From NCBI GenBank assembly GCA_947846985.1, contig CANTUZ010000008.1:39512817-39576816 (forward strand): a stretch of DNA of 64,000 bases, in the 5' to 3' direction. The stretch's first letter is position 1; every line of letters starts with the position of its first letter. This document shows positions 58,279-64,000 of this stretch, one piece after another. The position numbers and the translations under genes are program-made. The DNA comes from Fratercula arctica. Its lineage: Eukaryota > Chordata > Aves > Charadriiformes > Alcidae. A model generated the notes under the pieces. That model saw only the letters and a program-made list of their open reading frames with translations. It was not told the DNA's origin and searched no databases.

Positions 58279-58357
58279 GGTGATACCATTAGGATGATAT
58301 CACCATGGATATCACCATGGATCACCAGGATGGTATCATCATTAGGATGGTATCACC
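58279..58357. repeat. small cluster of inverted and direct repeats
   Basis: GGTGATACCAT (58279-58289) and ATGGTATCACC (58347-58357) are perfect 11-bp inverted ends. Between them ATATCACCATGG is tandemly repeated, and ATTAGGATG-type strings flank in direct order. It can be read as a decayed minisatellite of an ~18-30 bp unit or as a compact hairpin-forming element. Confidence 0.6.
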
Positions 58358-58919
58358 ACAGACAGTTTCAGTGCCCCGACTCCTCCATCTCTGTTGGGAA
58401 CAGGAACTCTGCGATAAGGGCAAGGTAAGGGCACGTAAAAGTTTTGTGAGCTGAGAGCTAAGGAAGCTTGGGCTCTGATAGATTGTTTTTCATGGCTGAT
58501 TACAGCTGACAGTTTCATGTGGATGGGGTGCTTCTGCTCTCTTCTCTGCATGGACTTGCAGGCACGGAGAAAAAGCCGAGTCAGTAGGAAGTCAGGGAAG
58601 GATTTATTCAAGCATGGCTAAGTCAAGCAGCATGTTTATACCGCGCTTGTTCACTCAGACTCTTTTAGCTATGAGGCACTTTGTGGATGGTGCCGGTTTT
58701 CAGTAGTCAGGACCACAGCCTTGTCAGTCCTGCAGCCTGGTGCTGTTCCTGGAGGAGCTCCGAGCCCTGGATAGGACCTTCTCCATCCTCCCCTGCAGCT
58801 AAGCACCAGGGTGGGTACAAAACAAGGTGGTATTCAACAGTTACCTGGCTGGCCCAAAGGACTGCTGCTCTGCCCATCTCCCCACGCTCCCGGAACACAT
58901 CTGGAGCTCCAGCTGGTTT

Positions 58920-58938
58920 GCTCTGCTCTGCTCTGCTC
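58920..58938. repeat. (GCTCT)n pentanucleotide repeat
   Basis: Nearly four units of GCTCT followed by CCCC. Confidence 0.9.
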
Positions 58939-59981
58939 CCCCCATGCTGCATGGCGAATAGCCCACACACCAAATGCAAATGCACAAGTGCGATAACGAG
59001 CATGCAGCAAGCAAAGCAGCTACCTCAAATCTAACACACAGCTCAGCAAATATTTGCCAGGCTTGAAAAAAGGTGACTTTCTCCAAGCAGCGAACAAGAA
59101 TTCAGCCAACAAGAACTCCATACGCCTTCATTAGCCTCCACAGGCTGATTGCTCTCCCAGGACTTCCAAACAGGCTACCCCCATCCTCCAATGGGACATG
59201 GAAGGAGCCTTGTTTTCCCAAGGACTTCATGGGAGAAAGGCAGGAGTGCCAAGTGATCAATGCTGGGCACGTCTCTTCCCAAAGCTATAAGCATGAATCA
59301 TGTCTCTATTACCGTGGTCTGAGGGAAGTAAATGTGCCCGCCTGGAATTTATGTCCCCAGATATCTGCACCAGAAAGACTCTGAGTGATCATCTGCCAGA
59401 GCACAAGCTGGGAAAACAGACTTTAAAAATACAGAAAGGGTTGCATTTGCCTGGTTGGTTCTTCCCCGAATCCATCCTTTTCAGGCTGTGACAGCACTGG
59501 CAGTAAGACTTGGAAAGGATCAGGGAAATCTCTAGGGAAGCAGCAATGCAGCAGGATCTTGACTCTAGCCATGCGATGGACACAGGGCCATAAAAGAATG
59601 GCTCAGGATTAGGAATTGCAGACTGGAATAGGAATTCCCACTGGTGAGAAAGGTGATGGTGGACCATCTGGAGAGGGACATCTTAAAACTTGTGTTTCTA
59701 GCTCAGAAGAAATCAGTTCAGGAAGTGCCTATATTTATTCACTGGAAATATGCATCTGAAATTTGCACCCAGATGTTGAGACCCCAGGGCAGCTGACGAG
59801 CTTTATATTAGCGAAGTACTAATATGCACCGTCTGTCAAAGTCAGAGAGGAAAACAACAGCTTTCCCCCTTTTGGGTTGATTGCCTCACCAATGGCTGAA
59901 TTGTTTTGCAGAAGTGAGAATTATGTTCACTCTTGAAGAAAGCCGTGGTCTTGAATCATTAAGTATTTATGATACCTACAG

Positions 59982-60491
59982 TGAATCATAGAATGGCTTG
60001 GGTTGGAAGGGACCTTAAAGATCACCCAGTTCCAACCCCCTGCCCTGGGCAGGGACACCTCCCACCAGACCAGGTTGCTCCAAGCCCCGTCCAACCTGGC
60101 CTTGAACCCCTCCAGGGATGGGGCAGCCACAGCTTCTCTGGGCATCCTGGGCCAGGGTCTCACCATTGTTACAGGAAAGAATTTCTTCCTAATATCCAAT
60201 CTAAATCTCCCCTCTTTCAGTTTAAAACCGTTACCCCTCATCCTATTGCTCCACTCCCTGATCAAGAGCCCCTCCCCATCTCTCCTGTAGGCCCCCTTCC
60301 AGCTATAAGGTCTCCCCGGAGCCTTCTCTTCTCCAGGCTGAACAACCCCAGCTCTCTCAGCCTGTCCTCACAGCAGAGGGGCTCCAGCCCTCTCATCATC
60401 TTTGTAGCCATCAGCTGGACCCATTCCAACAGGCCCATGTCCTTCTTGTGCTGAGGGCTCCAGAGCTGGACACACTACTCCAGGTGGGGTC
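59982..60491 (-). mobile_element. CR1 LINE, 5'-truncated, antisense
   Basis: The 3' end in reverse complement (GAATCATAGAATGGCTTGGG) is followed by the ORF2 tail, ending at CTCCAGGTGGGGTC, the 5' truncation point. It is of the same 3'-end type as the copy at 14751. Around 60290-60310 the text GGCCCCCTTCCAGCTATAAG lacks about 14 bases that are usually present between the CCCCCTT and CTATAAGG landmarks of CR1, so it carries an internal deletion. Confidence 0.97.
60016..60265 (-). pseudogene. CR1 ORF2 C-terminal fragment
   Basis: The minus-strand frame encodes MRGNGFKLKEGRFRLDIRKK, then WPRMPREAV, SLEGFKARLDGAWSNLV and WWEVSLPRAGGWN. It is the same part of ORF2 as the 14751 copy. The usual stop after this wording is changed (a TAG-like position reads TGG), so the frame reads on into the 3' UTR and flank to 59927. 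Upstream of 60265 the reading continues in another frame because of the internal deletion. Endonuclease and reverse transcriptase domains are absent; it is not functional. Confidence 0.88.
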
Positions 60492-61683
60492 AAATCCATT
60501 GGTCAAGGAGCCAATCCATTCTTTGAAAGGTCTTCAAAGGCTTAATCTCTCACATATGGCTACTTTGAAAGGCAGGAATACAAGAGCAATCCCACTGAGC
60601 AGACAGCTGGACTCAGAGCAGCACTTGCTGACTCTTGACTTCAAGTTCTTGGGAGAAACAGGAGCAGCTACACCAGACTTTTCTATGGCGTAGAAGAACA
60701 GTTCTCCCCACTGAAGTGGAGGACTGGATTTAAAAACTCAAGACTCGGGCTAAGATCTTGTATCCTTAGGGAGAAAGAGGGATGCCTGGAAGATTTTCAG
60801 TACCTACGTAACTACCTCTGTGTCCCATCTCAGTCAGTTTTCTACCACAGATAACTAAAGCCTAGAAATCTGCAGCACACGTGGCTCTAGGCAATGTGGG
60901 CCCAGAGAGGAAAGCAAGTGAAAGAAAAGGCCAGGTAGCAGCAAAAATGGTCCTTCTCTCCTGACAAGCATTCCTGCCATGCAAAAACCAGCAAAACCGA
61001 GCTGTCCCATATGGATCTTGAGACAGTCTCCCCCTTCTGAGGGCTCTGGACCAAGGACTTCCATAAGGAGGTGTTGCTGTCAGTGTTTCCCTTTCAGGCT
61101 GTGTCCAGACAAATCTACCCATTAAAAGCAGCTATTTTGGGCTCCTTCACCTTGGATTCACAAATGCATCCAACTCCTCCTCTCACAAATCTGCCCTCCC
61201 CTGAACTGGTCTCTCCGTACTTCAGGATGTCATCCTGAAATGGAAACCAGCTGCAAGACCAGGCTATCTGTACCTCCCTGCCCATCACTGAACTACAATC
61301 ACAGTGGGGGGGCCAAAAAACGTCCTTCAGGCATCAGTCAGCAGGTTACTCGTCCCTGCACTCAGACCTGCACAGCATTCAAAGCAAGGCAGCCGCCAAC
61401 TGAGTTCTGCATTCCCTGGCTGAAGCAAGAGCTCCTATTTCTATGCCTGCCCTAGTTCCTGGTCATAATTCAGTGGTGTGTTAAGATCAAGGCTGCTCTG
61501 ACTACCTGTATGCATTTAGAGAGAGGATTTACCCAGAGAAAGCTTTTAAAAGTAGCAGTTCACTTGGGTCAGAAGGCAGCTCAGGTATTAAAAAAAAAAA
61601 AAAAAAAAAAATCTGAACAGCAAAATAAAAAAAAAAATGGAGAAAGTTGTAAAGAGTAACAGAAACATTTCTAGTGTTGGTCA
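60492..61683. other. unique noncoding sequence, no gene recognised
   Basis: No domain-bearing frame. An A-run of 22 lies at 61590-61611 and a second A-rich tract follows at about 61626-61638. Confidence 0.65.
61590..61611 (+). repeat. poly(A) tract, 22 A
   Basis: 22 A are followed 15 bases later by another A11-type run, about 75 bp before a CR1 3' end. Confidence 0.9.
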
Positions 61684-61795
61684 AGTTCAAGATGTCCCTG
61701 AATCCAGTAGAAGATGTCCCTGTTCATTGCAGGGGGTTGGACGAGATGACCCTTAAAGGTCCCTTCCAACCCAAACCATTCTATGATTCTACGAT
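61684..61795 (+). mobile_element. CR1 LINE 3' end, truncated, sense
   Basis: Contains GAAGATGTCCCTGTTCATTG and GGTTGGACGAGATGACCC, and ends ATTCTATGATTCTACGAT. The string AAGATGTCCCTG occurs twice (about 61688 and 61710), a small internal duplication at the left edge. Confidence 0.95.
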
Positions 61796-62196
61796 AAGCG
61801 CGTACCAAAATCTGGTTGGAGTTCTCATCAAAGCGGCTTGAAACGCTGAAGTCAGCGTGGGTCACCACATCCCATGACAGTGCCCTGCAAAGTAATTTGA
61901 ACAGGAGAAAACAGGAGGAAGGTTCAAGCAACCTGCAGGGAACTTCTCCTGCACAAAGACATGCAGGTGTGGGGTTGCGGAGGACAGGCTGGGTTTGCGG
62001 GCTCCTCTAGGAGACTGTCAAGCTGTGTGATGGAAGAAGGAAGGTTTTTAAATAGTGAGAAGCAAGGAATAAAAGGAGAAAGTGGGGAGGGGAAGGAGGA
62101 AGACAAGAGACAACAAATGACGAGTCATTTAGCACAAAGAAACCAAGATGTCAAGAACAACATTATTCAAGTCACCAAGGAATGAGACAAAAATCC
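61796..62196. other. purine-rich noncoding sequence between two CR1 pieces
   Basis: No gene recognised. The part from about 62030 is A/G-rich and may be the leader and ORF2 start region of the CR1 fragment that follows, but I cannot align it with confidence. Confidence 0.5.
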
Positions 62197-62345
62197 TGTA
62201 ATTGCCTCTACACCAGTGCAAGAAGCCTGGGCAATAAACAAGAGAAATGGGAACTGCTCATCTACAGAGCATAAACTTGACCTAGATGGTATCACCGAAG
62301 CCTTCTGGGAGGAATTTGCATGATGGGAATATATAAGAGAAGTCA
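62197..62345 (+). pseudogene. CR1 ORF2 endonuclease-domain N-terminal fragment
   Basis: Codons from 62197 read CNCLYTSARSLGNKQEKWEL, matching the start of the AP-like endonuclease domain of CR1 ORF2, where the conserved asparagine-containing N-A-R-S and NKQEELE wording lies. A one-base insertion at 62269 shifts the frame. It then reads HKLDLDGITEAFWEEFA, equivalent to the conserved DL-x-x-ITETWW block that carries the catalytic glutamate, until TGA at 62321. This is a piece of LINE sequence from the 5' half of the element, unlike all the other copies here, which are 3' ends. Upstream and downstream limits are uncertain. It is broken and nonfunctional as an enzyme. Confidence 0.75.
62314..62337 (+). 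promoter_or_regulatory. octamer plus TATA-like box within LINE-derived DNA
   Basis: A perfect octamer ATTTGCAT (62314-62321) is followed after 8 bases by TATATAAG (62330-62337). About 25-30 bases further the CpG-enriched patch begins. Octamer plus TATA is seen in histone H2B and immunoglobulin promoters and in some retroelement promoters. Both elements fall in or at the edge of the decayed CR1 endonuclease fragment, so they would be gained by mutation. Confidence 0.3.
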
Positions 62346-62350
62346 GTGCT

Positions 62351-62549
62351 CGTAACCCGTTTGGGAAGGGGAGGGGTGCGCTGCAATGGCCTTATGCGTA
62401 CGAGGGGTGGTCGGAGGGACGTTATCTCCGGCGCGTACTCCACCAGCGTGCAGGGAGAGCGAGCGCCGGCTGGTCGTGAACTGATGGGAGCATCATTAAG
62501 CTCTTTCTCCGCAAAATGCAAAGTAAACCCTTACCGGGGGAGCAGTCCG
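62351..62549 (+). promoter_or_regulatory. CpG-enriched patch
   Basis: About 18 CpG in 200 bases, including GGCGCG and GAGCGAGCGCCGG strings, just downstream of the octamer/TATA pair. The sequence shows no coding similarity that I recognise. It could be a promoter-proximal transcribed region, a GC-rich remnant of the CR1 5' half, or GC-biased drift. Confidence 0.3.
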
Positions 62550-62896
62550 AGTGATTCATCCTGACATTTCCAAAGTCTCCCCGGGACTAAGCTACATCTA
62601 AAAATTTTTTTCAGAGTTTACCAAAAACGTCTCTAAAGCTGCCCCCCCCCCGCAGAGCCATGCTGACACGGACCTTTGTCTGGGCAGAGAAATACGGAAA
62701 GACAGCTGAACTGAAAGTCAGCCTTTGCTTCAGCGCAAGCAAATCACACTAATCTTTTAATGCACAGACAAAGCAAATGCCAAACTAATGAAATACCAGC
62801 TTATGTGTTCAAAGGGGGAAATTTCAGACTGGAGGATAGTCAAGGGAAAAAAGTTGTGGGAAGTTAACAAAAGTCAAAGTGAGGATATTTTTCCTC

Positions 62897-62920
62897 AAAA
62901 AAAAAAAAAAAAAAAAAAAA
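62897..62920 (+). repeat. poly(A) tract, 24 A
   Basis: 24 uninterrupted A, followed by GGAAAAAACCC. The longest A-run in the window. Confidence 0.93.
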
Positions 62921-63346
62921 GGAAAAAACCCAGGTGCTAGACAACCACAAATACCATGATTCGAGGAAGACTGCTGTTTTAAAATGCGTGGGGATGACAG
63001 ACCAGTATAAGTGATGTGAGACGTAATCTTCATGAAGAGAAGGACAAGTAAAGAGGTATTTGATGCAAATGAGTTATTTCATTCCTAGTTTATATTCATT
63101 GAGAAGGGAGGGGGACTCAAATAATTCAACATCCAGACAACTTCACGAGAGCTTAAAGAATCCTTGCAATAGCAATGCTATTTCTGGTATGCCAAGGATA
63201 ATGCAGAGATTAATTATTTGTTCTGCATTTGGGGGCAGACACAGGCGCTGCCTTCTGCCTCGCCTCCTCGTGGCTGACGTCCCTGGGAATAGCCACTCTG
63301 CACCCTCCAAAGAACAGTCACGGTTTTTCTACTTACTTTGGGGCCA

Positions 63347-63375
63347 TTTTTTTTTTGGTTGTTTTTTTTTTTTTT
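63347..63375 (-). repeat. G/T-only tract (T10 GGTTG T14)
   Basis: Two T-runs joined by GGTTG; in reverse complement an A/C-only tract like those at 54558 and 57539. Confidence 0.8.
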
Positions 63376-64000
63376 CCCAAACGCCATGCAATATCTTCTT
63401 AGGAACCAAACTCACTTCCAGCACCACAGCCTCACAGTCTCAAGCCTGGTACACCACGTACGAACACTTCCAGTTCTTGCACCCCCAGCAGCCATTTCAA
63501 CAAAGTCCACAAAGACTGACAGGTCTGAGGTATGTCTCAAGGCTTTAGTAACCCTTCCTTTCCAAACCCCATCTCCCAGCACTGCCTTGCTATCTCCATC
63601 AGAAACTGTTGATGGTGTCCATCACAAAGGTGTCGTCTCTGGCCACAGCAGCTCCCAGTTAAGAACCTCTGAACTCCTTTGAATTTCTTTCCCCCAATCT
63701 GTTGCCTGGAGAAAAAAAAAAAAAAGCAGGAAGGTTCTCCCAACAATCTCCTATCTTAGTCTTCATTGTGGCCTAGTAATTAGCAAACCATCTCTTCTGC
63801 AAGTCTGCTCCAGCTCCATATTCCTCTAAAACTCTTGCAGCTCTTCAGTGGTCTCTTATCTGCTAACAGATATCTCCCTCTGCTTCCTCCTTGGCGTATT
63901 AAGAAACTAGTAGCGATGGATTTCAGTCTCATGGTTGAATTCTCCAGAGATCTAAAGAGGGTCTGCCTAACGTCTCTCATGCTTGGAGCATACCCAAACC

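Larger units (their letters stand above)
51881..59981. other. unique noncoding sequence, no gene recognised
   Basis: Frames up to 185 codons (plus, 54783-55340) occur but have no domain. The region includes the CTCF-like site at 54984, A/C-only tracts at 54558 and 57539, and the repeat cluster at 58279. The AT-rich segment 56045-56200 (with a TAATTAGG homeodomain-type string) resembles conserved noncoding DNA. Confidence 0.65.
62550..64000. other. unique noncoding sequence, no gene recognised
   Basis: A 162-codon plus-strand frame (63060-63548) has no domain and runs through a T-rich tract. C10 lies at 62642 and A14-type runs near 63711-63725. Confidence 0.65.

Noticed and set aside
62897..62920. 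Poly(A) as the tail of a processed pseudogene
   Set aside because: No recognisable transcript upstream and no target-site duplication.
1..64000. Endogenous retrovirus or DNA transposon copies
   Set aside because: I found no paired LTRs, primer binding site, gag/pol motif or terminal inverted repeats with a transposase; a library search could still reveal solo LTRs or old hAT/mariner relics.

Overview
This window looks like noncoding nuclear DNA from a bird. The main evidence is its interspersed repeats. About a dozen recognisable copies are CR1 non-LTR retrotransposons, most of them 5'-truncated. Their 3' ends finish in short direct repeats of the ATTCTATG / ATTCTGTG type instead of poly(A). 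I see no Alu, L1, B1 or MIR-type element and no bacterial-style gene packing. Base composition is mixed, CpG is depleted over most of the window, and microsatellites and homopolymer runs are common. I cannot name the species. The abundance of a CR1 3'-end type with the wording ...GGGTGATCTCCAGAGGTC... suggests, weakly, a non-galliform bird.

I could not support any host protein-coding gene, tRNA, rRNA, snRNA or CRISPR. The open frames present are short and show no recognisable domain. The exceptions are frames inside CR1 copies, which encode decayed pieces of the CR1 ORF2 protein. The longest frame (238 codons, minus strand, 38946-39662) has no family signature and is best treated as chance. 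The window is therefore intergenic or lies inside a large intron.

Layout: 1-7.9 kb is unique sequence with an AP-1 palindrome and TATA-like box near 0.5 kb, a strong G-quadruplex motif at 1.5 kb and an AT-rich hairpin segment at 6.25 kb. At 8.0 kb there is a very old antisense CR1/L3-clade reverse transcriptase remnant. From 11 to 15.2 kb there is an RFX X-box, an antisense CR1 end, a CpG-enriched patch with two consensus splice donors, and a sense CR1. From 20 to 26.6 kb there is a MEF2/TATA palindrome, an AC microsatellite, three CR1 pieces and a cluster of C-runs including 41 consecutive C. At 30.7-30.9 kb lies the densest CpG patch, followed by a consensus splice donor. The largest CR1 copy is at 34.5-35.1 kb. 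From 35 to 59 kb the sequence is mostly unique, with two short CR1 tails, A/C-only tracts, a strong CTCF-like site at 54.99 kb and a small inverted/direct repeat cluster at 58.3 kb. From 60 to 64 kb there is an antisense CR1, another CR1 tail, and a CR1 endonuclease-domain fragment that carries a perfect octamer and a TATA-like box and abuts a third CpG-enriched patch.

I found no convincing new biological system. The most testable leads are the three CpG-enriched patches (two with GT-donor signals), the CR1-derived octamer/TATA segment, the CTCF-like and X-box sites, and the A/C-only tracts.
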